64,000 nucleotides of DNA, taken from assembly GCA_963837335.1 (NCBI GenBank), contig CAWINS010000058.1, forward strand, positions 20,385 through 84,384, in the 5' to 3' direction. A model generated the notes under the pieces. That model had not been told where the DNA came from, did not search any database, and worked only from the letters and a program-made list of their open reading frames with translations. The stretch comes from RYN-230 sp963837335. GTDB lineage: Bacteria; Actinomycetota; Actinomycetes; Streptosporangiales; Streptosporangiaceae. The position numbers and the translations under genes were made by a program. Of this stretch, positions 47,642-56,902 are shown in pieces; position 1 is the first letter of the stretch; each line of letters begins with the position of its first letter.

Positions 47642-49062
47642 CGCGGCGGCTCCGGTGGGCGCGCGGTCTGCTCGGCAGGCGGCGCGTAGGGCACGGCGGG
47701 TTCCGGTTGCCCCGGGGTCCCCGTGCTCCAGCGGCGCTGCATCACGAACAGGACCGCGAACGTGGCCGCCGTCAGCGCCCCGTAGATGACCAGGGTCGCG
47801 GCCAGCGTGCCGGTCACCCCGCTGGCCGTGGTCGCCGCCTGGCTGGTGAGCAGCACGTGATACACGGTCCAGGGCTGGCGGCCGACCTCGGTGACGACCC
47901 AGCCCGCCTCCATGGCCGCCGTGGCCGCGACCCCCGAGAGCGCCCCCCCGATGAGAAACACCGTGCCTGGCCGGCCTTGCGGTAGGTCACGGTGGCGCCA
48001 CCAGGACCAGGCCAGCCAGATCCCCCAGAGCAGCAGCAGGGTTCCGATGCCGACCATGAGGTCGAAGCTCAGGTGGAGGAGAGTGGGCAGCGGCGGCCGG
48101 TAGGCGGCCCGCACGCTGTCCCAGCCGGTCACCCGGGTGTGCGGCGAGAAACCTACCAGCAGCGAATCGACGTCGGGCAGGCCGATGCCCGCGATCACGT
48201 GGCCGTGGTACCAGATGCCCGCGACCCACTCGGTGGCGCCGCGCGTGGTGCGGTCAACGTACTCCATCGACGCGAACTTGACCGGCTGGTGGACTGCGAT
48301 CTCGCGCGCCGCGGTGTCGCCCACCACGATCTGGACCGGCGTCACGATCGCGGTGATGGCGAACGGCACGCCGAAGCCGAGCCGGGTGTAGCGGTCCCGG
48401 TGGCCGCGGAGCAGGCCCACCGCGTACGGCGTCGCGGCCAGGCCGCCCGCGACCATGAAGGCGGCCAGGATCATGTGCGGGGCCTCGTAGGAGGTGGCCC
48501 GGTTGAAGAACACCGCGACCGGGTCGACGCTCGTGATCTGGCCGTGCGCCATGGTGTAGCCGGACGGCTGGTTCATCCACGAGTTCGCGGCCACCACCGA
48601 CAGGGCACCGAGGATGCCACTGAGCACGATCGGCCCGAGAGTCCAGAAGTGCAGCCACCGCGGCAGCCGGTCCCAGCCGTACAGGTAGATCGCCGTGAAC
48701 ACCGCTTCGAGCAGGAAGAAGATGCCCTCGAAGCTGAACGGGATGCCGATGGCCGACCCATACGTGCCCATCAGCCCCGGCCACAGCAGGCCCATGTCGA
48801 ACGACAGCACCGTCCCGCTCACGGCGCCCACCGCGACCAGCACGGCCATCACCTTCGACCAGCGCCGGGCGAGCAGCAGCGCGTCGGCGTCACCGCGCAG
48901 ACCGAGATAGTGCGCGGTCATCACCACCGCGGGAAAGCCGATGCCCATGCAGGCCAGGATGATGTGGAAGCCCAGGCTCGATCCCATCTGGGCCCGGGCC
49001 GGGATGACCTGGTCCGATTGCAGCGCCAGGCTGCTCAACACCGGCCTCGCCTCGCCCTCCAT
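47638..49062 (-). CDS. cydA: Cytochrome bd oxidase subunit I
   Basis: 474 residues. Heme ligand motif GSSLGFHIILACMGIG, FDMGLLWPGLMGTYGSAIGIPFSFEG, the EVGRQPWTVYHVL quinol-site motif, and nine TM helices. The Q-loop region is short (as in the CIO-like branch), so it may be cyanide-insensitive. Catalyses quinol oxidation with O2 reduction. Confidence 0.92.
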   Translation of the reverse strand: MEGEARPVLSSLALQSDQVIPARAQMGSSLGFHIILACMGIGFPAVVMTAHYLGLRGDADALLLARRWSKVMAVLVAVGAVSGTVLSFDMGLLWPGLMGTYGSAIGIPFSFEGIFFLLEAVFTAIYLYGWDRLPRWLHFWTLGPIVLSGILGALSVVAANSWMNQPSGYTMAHGQITSVDPVAVFFNRATSYEAPHMILAAFMVAGGLAATPYAVGLLRGHRDRYTRLGFGVPFAITAIVTPVQIVVGDTAAREIAVHQPVKFASMEYVDRTTRGATEWVAGIWYHGHVIAGIGLPDVDSLLVGFSPHTRVTGWDSVRAAYRPPLPTLLHLSFDLMVGIGTLLLLWGIWLAWSWWRHRDLPQGRPGTVFLIGGALSGVAATAAMEAGWVVTEVGRQPWTVYHVLLTSQAATTASGVTGTLAATLVIYGALTAATFAVLFVMQRRWSTGTPGQPEPAVPYAPPAEQTARPPEPPR

Positions 49063-49172
49063 GTCGCGGCTGGCTGCGCTACCCCCGCCTATCCTGGCAA
49101 ACAGGGGCGAGAGGGTTGGAAGGGGGCTAGCGGCCTGAGTCCGCTTCCCCCGGTACGCATCGGGTCAGACGA

Positions 49173-50834
49173 GTGATCATCGCGCAGAAGGGTACCTCTA
49201 GGGACGTGGGGGCAGCCGGGCTTGTATTGAGGGACCGCTACCGGTTGGATGCGCTCATTGCGTCCGGTGGTATGGGGGATGTCTGGCGGGGTACTGACCT
49301 GGCCATTGACCGCCGAGTGGCGATCAAGCTGCTGCGCGCGGAGCACGCCGATGCTGAGGATGGGCCGGCCCGGTTCCGCGCCGAGGCGCACCATGCGGGC
49401 TCGCTATCGCACCCGAACATCGCCCAGGTCTTCGACTACGGGGAAGCCCGGGCGGCGGAACCCGGATACCTCGTCATGGAGCTGGTGGAAGGGCTGTCCC
49501 TGACCAGGATCCTGGACGACGGACCGCTGCCCCCTGCGGACGTGATGGATGTCGTCGCCCAGGTGGCCCGGGGGCTGGCCGCCGCCCACCAGGCCGGCCT
49601 GGTTCACCGGGACATCAAGCCCGGGAACTTGCTGGTCAGGCTGGACGGCCTGGTCAAGATTACCGACTTCGGGATCGCCACCGCGGCCGGGGAAAATCCG
49701 GTGACGCAGCCGGTCACCCAGCCCGGGATGCTGATCGGAACCCCGGCCTACCTGGCCCCGGAACGGATCTCGGGTGTTCCCGCAACGCCCGCGATCGACC
49801 TGTACGCGCTCGGTGTCGTCGCGCATCAGTGCCTGACCGGAAAGGTCCCGTTCGCGGGCGAGCCGCTGGCCGTGGCTCTCGCGCACCTGGACCGGGGCAT
49901 CCCCCCGCTGCCGCCATTCGTGCCGCCCGAGGTTGCCGCTCTGGTCGCCGAGCTCACCCGCCAGGATCCCGCGGCCCGGCCCGGGTCCGCCTGGGATGTC
50001 GCCGTGCGGGCTGAGCACCTCCGGGTGATCCTGTCCGGCCCGGAAGCCCCCAGCCCGGGCGATGGGACCACGACTCTGCCTGCCCGGGCGGACGGTGCCG
50101 GGCTGGCTTCTCCGGCTGTGGCTGGGCCGGTGGTGGTTGGCCCGGCTGTGGCTGGCCCGCTGGTGGCTGGTTCGGCGGCGGCTGGCCCGGTAGTGGCTGG
50201 TTCGCTGGTGCCTGGGGCCGCGGCCGGCGTCGCACCGGCCACCCCGCGTCGCCCCCCGTCCCCGGTCCGGCCGGGCCCTCGGGGTCAGCGGCCGCGGCGG
50301 CCTGGCCCGGCCCGGCACAAGGCGAGCCTGCCGGTCCGCGGGGCCCTGGTGCTGACCGGCGTCGCGTCGGTCGGGTTCATCAGCTGGACGCTGGCCACGT
50401 TGCCCAGTCAGGTTGCGTCGCGCACGCCGTCTGTGACCCCGCCGGCGTCCAGCCAGAGCACCGCGCCAAGCCTCCTGCCCCGGCAGAGCCCGGTCGCGGC
50501 CACGCACATCGCCGGAGCCAACGGCGGAAGTGCCGACGTGGCGCGGGCGACCGCCACCCCGCAGGTGTCCAAGTCCGGCCGGCCCGCGTCGCCGAAGCCC
50601 ACGACACCCGCACCGACCACGCCGGTGCCCACGACGCCGGTGCCGACCACGCCGGTGCCCACGACACCGGTGCCGACCACGCCGGTGCCGACCACGCCGG
50701 TGCCCACGACACCGGATCCCAGCTCGGCCGTGCCGACGACACCCATCGGCTCAGTGCCCCCGAGCACAGCCCCGGCCGTTGTTATTGCCCAGCCCGCGCC
50801 GCCCAGTCTGCTCAGCGTGCGGATCGTCCCCTGA
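49173..50834 (+). CDS. PknB-like Ser/Thr protein kinase, single-TM
   Basis: 553 residues from GTG 49173 (GTG 49206 is also plausible). Kinase domain ~12-280: IASGGMGDVWRGTDLAIDRRVAIKLL split over the P-loop and Lys, HRDIKPGN catalytic loop, DFG, and AYLAPERI. Residues ~300-380 are an Ala/Val/Gly and Pro/Arg-rich linker, one TM helix follows (VLTGVASVGFISWTLAT), then a Ser/Thr/Pro extracellular stalk with seven PTTPV repeats. No PASTA domain. Divergent from cydAB by about 110 bp. Confidence 0.92.
   Translation: MIIAQKGTSRDVGAAGLVLRDRYRLDALIASGGMGDVWRGTDLAIDRRVAIKLLRAEHADAEDGPARFRAEAHHAGSLSHPNIAQVFDYGEARAAEPGYLVMELVEGLSLTRILDDGPLPPADVMDVVAQVARGLAAAHQAGLVHRDIKPGNLLVRLDGLVKITDFGIATAAGENPVTQPVTQPGMLIGTPAYLAPERISGVPATPAIDLYALGVVAHQCLTGKVPFAGEPLAVALAHLDRGIPPLPPFVPPEVAALVAELTRQDPAARPGSAWDVAVRAEHLRVILSGPEAPSPGDGTTTLPARADGAGLASPAVAGPVVVGPAVAGPLVAGSAAAGPVVAGSLVPGAAAGVAPATPRRPPSPVRPGPRGQRPRRPGPARHKASLPVRGALVLTGVASVGFISWTLATLPSQVASRTPSVTPPASSQSTAPSLLPRQSPVAATHIAGANGGSADVARATATPQVSKSGRPASPKPTTPAPTTPVPTTPVPTTPVPTTPVPTTPVPTTPVPTTPDPSSAVPTTPIGSVPPSTAPAVVIAQPAPPSLLSVRIVP
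50616..50715 (+). repeat. 15-bp minisatellite coding (PTTPV)n
   Basis: Seven near-identical 15-bp units (CCGACCACGCCGGTG and CCCACGACGCCGGTG variants) encode Pro-Thr-Thr-Pro-Val in the extracellular stalk of the kinase. Copy number probably varies between strains. Confidence 0.85.
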
Positions 50835-50842
50835 CGCGAGGC

Positions 50843-52072
50843 TCAGGGTTGCGGGGCGGCCGCCAGAGGCGGCGGCACCGCTCGGCGATCCCACGGGCCG
50901 GAGACCCGGGCCAGCAGCAGGGCCGCATCATCGTCGAGGGGTGCGCCCACGTATCGCACCAGGTCATCACGCAGCCGGTCCAGCAGGTCGCCATCCGCGC
51001 CGCCGGCCCTCGCGGCCACCTCGGCTACCCGCTCCTCGAGCGGATAGAACTCCCGGCGCGCATTCCGGGCCTCGGTGACGCCGTCGGTGTAGAGCAGCAG
51101 CGCGTCACCGGGCTGCAACGGCACGGTCCGCTCCGCGCCCGATGTGTCGCCAAGTGACATCAGCCGCAGCGGCAGGGCTGGAGCGGGCACGTTCACCGGG
51201 GTGACTCGCAGCCGCCTCGCCGGGCCCTGACCGTCACTCTCGCCTGGACTGTTCCCGGCTGGCCCGTTCCCGGCTGGCCCGTTCTCGCCCGGACTGAGCA
51301 CCAGGGGCGGCGGGTGACCGCAGTTGTAGATGGTCAGGTTACCCGCGGCCGGGTCAATCTCGGCCAGCACGGCGGTAACGAACTCCTCGAGCGGTGCCGC
51401 GGGGCGGCGGGCCAGGCTCGCGTCGATCCGCCTGGCTACCTCGGCCAGCGTGTAGACCTCGTGGGCGACCTCGCGGAACACCCCCAGGACGTCCGCGGCG
51501 ATCTCCACCGCGTCCAGTCCCTTGCCCCGGACGTCGCCCACGATCAGGCGGATACCGAACTGGGTCCGCGTGACCTCGTACAGGTCGCCACCGACCCGGG
51601 CCTCGGCCGCCGCCGCAAGGTACACGACCCCAAGCTCCAGCGGCCCGACCTGGCGCGGCAGCGGGCGCAGCAGGGCTCGCTGCGCCGCCTCGGCGACCGA
51701 GGTGACATCGGCCAGTCGCTGGTTCTCCTGCCCGCCTCGCGCGCCTCCGGAGGCGCTGATGAGGGTCACCACCAGGATCGACACCGCGGTGACCGCGGGC
51801 ACTTCCGCCGTGGTGGTGAACGGCGCCGCCGCGATCGCGGCCAGCAGCATCACGGCGCCGTAGGCCAGCGGGAGGCGCGGAGTCGCCGCGCCGATGCCGG
51901 CCAGGGCCGGTGGTACCGCCAGCAGCGGCAGCAGGAGCTGTCCGTCCCAGGCGCTGCTTGTGGCCAGGGCGATCAGCGCGGCCACCGCGGGCAGGGCGCA
52001 CAGGGTCAGCCAGCGGGCTTGCCACGGGGCCGCGCGCACAGCCGACCGGCCGCGCGCCAGTGGGGCCAGCAT
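50843..52072 (-). CDS. Membrane-bound SpoIIE/PP2C-type phosphatase (RsbU-like)
   Basis: 409 residues. The N-terminal ~120 residues form about five TM helices (WLTLCALPAVAALIALATS, LPLLAVPPALAGIGAA), a linker helix, then a PP2C SpoIIE domain: LLRPLPRQVGPLELGVVYL, EARVGGDLYEV with a metal Asp, IRLIVGDVRGKGLDAVEIA, YNCGHPPPLVL, LLLYTDGVTEARN and DDDAALLLARV. Expected to dephosphorylate an anti-sigma-factor antagonist. Convergent with the kinase gene. Confidence 0.9.
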   Translation of the reverse strand: MLAPLARGRSAVRAAPWQARWLTLCALPAVAALIALATSSAWDGQLLLPLLAVPPALAGIGAATPRLPLAYGAVMLLAAIAAAPFTTTAEVPAVTAVSILVVTLISASGGARGGQENQRLADVTSVAEAAQRALLRPLPRQVGPLELGVVYLAAAAEARVGGDLYEVTRTQFGIRLIVGDVRGKGLDAVEIAADVLGVFREVAHEVYTLAEVARRIDASLARRPAAPLEEFVTAVLAEIDPAAGNLTIYNCGHPPPLVLSPGENGPAGNGPAGNSPGESDGQGPARRLRVTPVNVPAPALPLRLMSLGDTSGAERTVPLQPGDALLLYTDGVTEARNARREFYPLEERVAEVAARAGGADGDLLDRLRDDLVRYVGAPLDDDAALLLARVSGPWDRRAVPPPLAAAPQP

Positions 52073-52078
52073 CTAGCT

Positions 52079-52148
52079 ATTTCTTGCGGTCAGCCTGCGG
52101 GCCGTCCGCCGAGTATTTCTTGCGGCCGGCCAGTGGGCCGTCCGCTGG
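52079..52148. repeat. 35-bp direct repeat pair
   Basis: Two adjacent 35-bp units begin TATTTCTTGCGG and end near GGGCCGTCCGC at 52079-52113 and 52114-52148, in the gap 52073-52299 between two minus-strand genes. The gap holds no gene; the unit does not look like a CRISPR repeat because there is no spacer. Confidence 0.75.
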
Positions 52149-52198
52149 CCGCGAGTTTCGGCAGCCGCGTCACGCAGCATGGGGGGTGCTCCTCGCTA

Positions 52199-52235
52199 GC
52201 CGAGCGGATACCGCGGAGCCGAGCGGATACCGCGG
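52199..52235. repeat. 18-bp direct repeat pair
   Basis: GCCGAGCGGATACCGCGG occurs exactly twice, at 52199-52216 and 52218-52235. Non-coding gap upstream of the phosphatase; function unknown. Confidence 0.75.
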
Positions 52236-52299
52236 CGGGGACCGGGATAAACGTCAAGAATAGTGCACCGGCCCCGGGTCTCCCGCCCGCTGAGTTGCG

Positions 52300-53304
52300 T
52301 CAGCCGGCCTGGGCCAGCGCCCCGAACGCGAGCTTGGGTTCCCAGCCGAGCCCCTGGTAGCCGGAGCCGGGACCACCGGGGACCATCCTCACCACGCCGT
52401 AACTGGCCAGGTCCAGGTCACGGCGGGAACCGGGGCCGGGCACGAACTTGTAGCCCGCGAAGGTGAACCAGAAGGCGAGGTCCACCCCCTCGGCCTCGAA
52501 GATCTTGGCCAGCTCCCGCAGGTAGGTGACCTGCTCGTGCTCGTCGCGGACGTAATCGCCGTCCAGGACGGGCGGCTCGGCGCTGGTGTCGAGGATGGCC
52601 CAGCCCAGGCCGCCGCGGTCCGCCGCGCCCGCGTAGCCACAGCAGCCGAACTCGGTGATCGCAAGCGGCTTGCCGTGCCGCAGGCGCTGGCGGAGCTCCA
52701 GCCGGAAGCGGCCGGCATTCTCCGCGTCCCGGTACGCGTCCACGCCGACCACGTCGAAGGGGGTCCAGTCCACTGGTTCCCACATGCCGGACGCGTAGCT
52801 CAGCGGGCCGCCGAACCGGCCGCGGGCGTCCTCGGCCGTTGCGGCCAGGAAACCATTGAGCTTCCCCGGCAGCGCCGCGAACGCGCTGTGCAACCGCTCG
52901 CCGCCGGCCTGCAGTCCGGCGATCCGCTCGTACACCGTGCCGCCGGGCAGGAAGCCCGCGCCGAACAACGACAGCTCGCAGCCGCACACCAGGACGACTG
53001 CGGCACCGGACCGGCGCAGGTGCTCGGCGCGCTCCGCGCACTCCGCGAACAGCGAGGCCAGGTCCGCGGCGGCCAGCTCGCATGGGAACGGCGCGAACCA
53101 CACCTCCAGCCCCGCGGCCGCCGCGAGCTCCCCGGCCACGCTGAGCCGGGCCGGATCCCCGCCGGAGATCCGTACCGCCGTGCAGTGCAAGTCGTCCGCG
53201 ATCACCTGCATCTCGCGGCGGACGATGCCCGCGTCAAACTGCTCGCGGCTGCTGATGCCGCCCGGGGAGAACCCGGTGTCGTAGTTGATGCCCTGGCCGC
53301 GCAT
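52300..53304 (-). CDS. TIM-barrel glycosidase-like hypothetical protein
   Basis: 334 residues, ATG behind GAGGAGAGG. Pattern of a clan-A-like (beta/alpha)8 glycosidase: GINYDTGFSPGG at the N-terminus, CTAVRISGGDPARL, GLEVWFAPFPCE, SYASGMWEPVDW, DVVGVDAYRDA and LAITEFGCCGYAG, where the Glu is a candidate nucleophile. No signal peptide, so intracellular. I cannot name the GH family; proteins like this are annotated only as hypothetical in actinomycetes. Confidence 0.62.
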   Translation of the reverse strand: MRGQGINYDTGFSPGGISSREQFDAGIVRREMQVIADDLHCTAVRISGGDPARLSVAGELAAAAGLEVWFAPFPCELAAADLASLFAECAERAEHLRRSGAAVVLVCGCELSLFGAGFLPGGTVYERIAGLQAGGERLHSAFAALPGKLNGFLAATAEDARGRFGGPLSYASGMWEPVDWTPFDVVGVDAYRDAENAGRFRLELRQRLRHGKPLAITEFGCCGYAGAADRGGLGWAILDTSAEPPVLDGDYVRDEHEQVTYLRELAKIFEAEGVDLAFWFTFAGYKFVPGPGSRRDLDLASYGVVRMVPGGPGSGYQGLGWEPKLAFGALAQAG

Positions 53305-53365
53305 AGCGGGATCCTCTCCTCGCGGGTGCCGGTCTCCTGGGCGGGCCGGCCTTGGCCGGGGCGGG

Positions 53366-54163
53366 TCAGCGTCCGGCTGTCTCCGCGTCGATCATCTTCT
53401 GGATGGGGGTGGCGGCGACCCCGCCGATCACCATGGCCAGGCCGATCGCGCCGAGGGTGAAGACGGTGCTCAGCCAGACCATCGTGGTCACCGGCAGCGT
53501 GTACGCGCCCACCAGGCGCGCCGCGCAGTCAGCCAGCAGTGTCACACCCCAGATCGTGCTGAACGCCAGCTCCAGCCGGCGGAAGCGCCTGGATCCGGCG
53601 GACAGCCGGTCCCAGGCCGCGGTCCGCTCCGGCCTGCCCTGGGTCATGAACGGCTTGAGCCCGGCGGACATGAGCGGGCGGTGCAGTGTGACCGAGGTCA
53701 GGATGGCGATCGCGATGACGCTGCTGACCAGCGAGTCCTTGGCGATCATCGCCCGCGGATCCCCGCTCAGGAAGCTGACCACGATGCCGGCCAGGTTGAC
53801 CGCGAGCATGAGCAGGGCCAGCAGGTTCGCCTTCCGCTCGGCGGCGAAGCCAGCCAGGGTGCGGCCCGCGGCCGGAATGCTGCTCAGGGCCAGGGATAGC
53901 CACAGGCTGACCCCGAACACGTCGTGCAGCAGGTAGAAGGAGCCCAGCGGGACGCCGACGTCGATGGCGAGCGGCCGCAGGGACGTGAGCAGGTCAGCTC
54001 GGTGGTCTGGGTCAGCTCGGTGGTCCGGGTCAGCACGGTGATCCGGGTCAGCTCGGTGGTCCACGACCGTCGGATGCTCCCGGCCTGACCCGGCCAGGGT
54101 GGCCTGGGCCGCGGGGGCCGCGGCGGCCTCGATCGATGGCGGCGGGCACGAGGTCTGCGTCAT
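53366..54163 (-). CDS. VC0807-family membrane protein
   Basis: 265 residues from ATG 54163. An N-terminal tail with a four-fold (DHRADP) repeat precedes a membrane domain of about six helices: PLAIDVGVPLGSFYLLHDVF, LALSSIPAAGRTLAGF, VVSFLSGDPRAMIAKDSLVS and LLADCAARLVGAYTLPV. VC0807-type proteins are often next to TetR regulators and may be transporters. Divergent from the TetR gene. Confidence 0.72.
   Translation of the reverse strand: MTQTSCPPPSIEAAAAPAAQATLAGSGREHPTVVDHRADPDHRADPDHRADPDHRADLLTSLRPLAIDVGVPLGSFYLLHDVFGVSLWLSLALSSIPAAGRTLAGFAAERKANLLALLMLAVNLAGIVVSFLSGDPRAMIAKDSLVSSVIAIAILTSVTLHRPLMSAGLKPFMTQGRPERTAAWDRLSAGSRRFRRLELAFSTIWGVTLLADCAARLVGAYTLPVTTMVWLSTVFTLGAIGLAMVIGGVAATPIQKMIDAETAGR
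53992..54063 (-). repeat. Four 18-bp tandem repeats in the VC0807-family gene
   Basis: Units GGTCAGCTCGGTGGTC(TG/CG/CA) at 53992, 54010, 54028 and 54046 (third unit diverged) code the DHRADP repeats in the cytosolic N-terminal tail. Likely replication slippage. Confidence 0.85.
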
Positions 54164-54181
54164 GAGCACCAATCTAGGAGG

Positions 54182-54197
54182 GACATAAATTTATGTC
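54182..54197. promoter_or_regulatory. Perfect 16-bp palindromic operator for the TetR regulator
   Basis: GACATAAATTTATGTC is an exact palindrome in the 82-bp divergent gap, between the starts of the VC0807-like gene (54163) and the TetR gene (54246); AAACATAATTTTGTGCTC follows as a looser second site. An AT-rich palindrome in a GC-rich genome, in this position, is typical of a TetR autoregulatory site that represses both genes. Confidence 0.75.
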
Positions 54198-54245
54198 AAA
54201 CATAATTTTGTGCTCGATCCTAACTAACGGGGGTAGGCTACGGGC

Positions 54246-54869
54246 ATGACATCCGGACTCCGCGAACGGCGGAAACAGGAGACCCGGCAGGCGATCTCGG
54301 ACATCGCCACCCGGCTGTTCGTGGCGCACGGGTTCGACGAGGTGACGATCTCCCAGGTGGCCGACGCAGCCGGGGTGGCCAAGATGACCGTCACCAACTA
54401 CTTTCCGCGCAAGGAGGACCTGGTCTTCGACCGCGCCGAGACGGTCATCGGGCACCTGGCCGAGGTCGTGGCCGCCCGGGAGCCCGGGGAGAGCATGCTC
54501 AGCGCGATCCGGCGCGACTACGCGGTCGCGGTCGCCCGGGCCGATGTCACGTTGGGGCTGTCCAGCCCGGCCTTCGCCCGGATGATCGCGGCCAGCCCGG
54601 TGCTGACCACCCGGGAACTGGAGATGCTGCTGCTGCGCGAGCGCGCCCTGGGCGACGCGATAGCCGCCGAGACCGGGACCGACGGCCCGCAGCAGCGGCT
54701 CGCCGCCGCGCTGCTCGCCTCGGTCCACCGGGTGTTGTACACCGAGGCGCGCCAGCGCAGCCTGGCCGGGCAGCCGAGGCCGGAGATCTGTGCCGTCCTG
54801 GCGGAGGCCGCCTCCGAGGCGTTCGGCCTGCTGGAGCCGGCCCTGGGAACCAGCTACCGGCGCGCCTGA
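54246..54869 (+). CDS. TetR/AcrR-family transcriptional regulator
   Basis: 207 residues. HTH at about residues 10-55: RQAISDIATRLFVAHGFDEV, TISQVADAAGVAKMTVTNYF, PRKEDLVFD. Helical ligand-binding domain follows, unspecified ligand. Probably represses itself and the divergent VC0807-family gene through the palindrome at 54182. Confidence 0.93.
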   Translation: MTSGLRERRKQETRQAISDIATRLFVAHGFDEVTISQVADAAGVAKMTVTNYFPRKEDLVFDRAETVIGHLAEVVAAREPGESMLSAIRRDYAVAVARADVTLGLSSPAFARMIAASPVLTTRELEMLLLRERALGDAIAAETGTDGPQQRLAAALLASVHRVLYTEARQRSLAGQPRPEICAVLAEAASEAFGLLEPALGTSYRRA

Positions 54870-54929
54870 CGGCAACGCTCACCGCCCGCACGGCTCACCA
54901 CCGGCGCCGCGGGGTCCTACGCTGGAGCG

Positions 54930-55913
54930 GTGAACGCGGACGGCCGGACCCACCCTGTCGTCCCGGCCGTGGTGCGCACCAAGGCCCTGGTGGCCGGCGC
55001 CGGGCCTTGGCTGCACGGCCTTGCGGGCCTGATCGCCAGCATGGAACAAGAGTGGTCCATCACCGTGGGGCGCTCCTACCAGGACGCCACCGAGGCCCTG
55101 GTCGCGGAGGCCACGCTGGCCGACGGCACACCGGCGGTGCTGAAGCTGCTCGTCCCGGGGCCGGATAACAACGCCCGGAACGAGGTCACCGTGCTGCGGC
55201 TGGCCTGCGGCGACGGGTGCGTCCGGCTGCTGCGGGCGGATCCGGAGCGCGGCGCGCTGCTGCTGGAACGGCTCGGCCGCCCGCTGCACGAGCTGGGACT
55301 GCCCCTGGCGCAGCGGCTCGAGATCCTCTGCGCCGCCGCCGCCCGGGTCTGGCGCCCGGCTGCGGGCTGTGGCCTGCCGACCGGGGCGGACAAGGGCCGC
55401 TGGCTCACTGCCTTCATCACCGCGACCTGGGAGGAACTCGGCCGCCCTTGTTCGGAGCGTGCCGTCGGCTACGCCCTCGCCTGCGCGGCGGACCGCATCG
55501 CCGCGCACGACGACGCCCGTGCGGTCCTGGTGCACGGAGACGTCCATAAGTGGAACGCACTGCAGGCGGACACCGGATTCAAGCTCGTCGACCCCGACGG
55601 GCTGATCGCCGAGCCCGAGTATGACCTGGGAGTGCTGATGCGGGAGGATCCCGCGGTCTTCCTGGCCAGTGCGGCCCGCAGCGATGCGGCCCACAACGAT
55701 GCCGCCTACAACGGTGCGGCCCGGGGGATGGTACGCGAGAAGGCCTGGGAGCGGGCCGGATGGCTGGCCCGGCGCTGCGGCCTGGATGCCACCGCCATCT
55801 GGCAGTGGGGCGTGGTCGAACGCGTCTCGACCGGCCTGCTGACCACGAAGATCGGGCTGCAGCCGGTGGGCCGGGAGATGCTGGCCGTCGCCGACCAGAT
55901 TTGCGACGAGTAG
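54930..55913 (+). CDS. Aminoglycoside-phosphotransferase-like kinase (streptomycin/hydroxyurea kinase type)
   Basis: 327 residues, GTG start behind TGGAG. APH fold: VLKLLVPGPDNNARNEVTVL (Lys and Glu), GALLLERLGRPLHEL hinge, VLVHGDVHKWNALQ catalytic loop and KLVDPDGLIAEPEYDLGVLM (metal Asp). The pattern matches the APH(6)/hydroxyurea kinase branch. May phosphorylate an aminoglycoside or a natural amino-alcohol; resistance is not proved. Confidence 0.83.
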   Translation: MNADGRTHPVVPAVVRTKALVAGAGPWLHGLAGLIASMEQEWSITVGRSYQDATEALVAEATLADGTPAVLKLLVPGPDNNARNEVTVLRLACGDGCVRLLRADPERGALLLERLGRPLHELGLPLAQRLEILCAAAARVWRPAAGCGLPTGADKGRWLTAFITATWEELGRPCSERAVGYALACAADRIAAHDDARAVLVHGDVHKWNALQADTGFKLVDPDGLIAEPEYDLGVLMREDPAVFLASAARSDAAHNDAAYNGAARGMVREKAWERAGWLARRCGLDATAIWQWGVVERVSTGLLTTKIGLQPVGREMLAVADQICDE

Positions 55914-56013
55914 GCGGATTCTTCGCCCGGCCCGGGGGGTCACCGGCCCCTGCGACTGCTCCGCCCGTGAGCCCGGGCCGACCGCGCGGGAGGCGCCTGA
56001 TCTGGCTGGGCGG

Positions 56014-56838
56014 TCACACGATCTCGGCGATCGCGCGGGTCAGCAGGATCGCCGCGCAGAACGAACGGTACGTGGCCAGCGGGTCGTCCCCGGTGCAGCG
56101 CAGTTCCCGCGGGCCGGTGCGCACCACCCCGCGGACCCAGCTGGCCGCCTCGGCGATGTCGGTGGTCCGGACGGATAGCTCCAGCACCGCCTGGCCCAGC
56201 GGTGGCGGCTGCGCCGTGGTCGCACCGGCCACCGCCCGCTCCGCGCTCTCCCGGATCAGCGCGCACGCCCGCGCTGGGTGCAGGCTGTGCGCGGCTGCCC
56301 GGCTGACCGGCTCCTTGACCACGGCCGCGTGGACGCCGGGGATGAGGGCCGCGGTCTCCTCGCAGGCGCACCGGTCCCCGGTGACCAGCACCACCGGCAC
56401 GCCGTAGTGCGCGGCCACCAGCGCGTTGATGCCCGCCTCGCCGGTCACCACGCCGTCCAGCCGGGCTTCGATCACGGCCCGCGGGTTATAGGTGTGCGAC
56501 AGCCCGGCCGCTGCCCCGATCGAGCCGTGGTAGGACACGAACAGCACCGCGTCGAAGCTGCTGTCCAGTCCCTGCATCATGTAGAGCGGCTTGTGGCTGC
56601 CGGAGATGTAGGACGCCTGGCCCGCCAGGGCGTCCGGCGGCAGGTTGCGCATGGTCGAGTGCGAGTCGTTGACCACGATCTCGCTGGCCCCGCCCGCCCG
56701 CGCGCCCTCGATGGCCGCGTTCACCTCGGCGAGCAGCAGCCGGCGGCCCGCGGCCGCTTCCGGGCCGTCGCCGACGCATTGCGCCCAGTTGACCACCCCG
56801 GCTGTGCCTTCCATGTCGCTGGACAGGAAAACCTTCAT
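56014..56838 (-). CDS. M55 family D-aminopeptidase (DppA-like)
   Basis: 274 residues from ATG 56838, which has GGAGG 5 bp upstream; ATG 56850 lacks one. Opening MKVFLSSDMEGTAGVVNW carries the Zn-binding Asp/Glu, then EIVVNDSHSTMRNL and the later FVSYHGSIGAAAG and VVLVTGDRCACEE. In Bacillus DppA cuts D-Ala-containing dipeptides. Stand-alone here, but matches the D-peptide theme of 34-46 kb. Confidence 0.88.
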   Translation of the reverse strand: MKVFLSSDMEGTAGVVNWAQCVGDGPEAAAGRRLLLAEVNAAIEGARAGGASEIVVNDSHSTMRNLPPDALAGQASYISGSHKPLYMMQGLDSSFDAVLFVSYHGSIGAAAGLSHTYNPRAVIEARLDGVVTGEAGINALVAAHYGVPVVLVTGDRCACEETAALIPGVHAAVVKEPVSRAAAHSLHPARACALIRESAERAVAGATTAQPPPLGQAVLELSVRTTDIAEAASWVRGVVRTGPRELRCTGDDPLATYRSFCAAILLTRAIAEIV

Positions 56839-56902
56839 GACCGCCTCCATACCCGGAGTGGTACCGCCCGCCCGGCGCCGCCGCGGATGGTCAGCTCACC
56901 GG

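Noticed and set aside
52079..52235. Short repeats near the phosphatase as CRISPR or att site
   Set aside because: Only two copies each, adjacent, no integrase or spacer structure.
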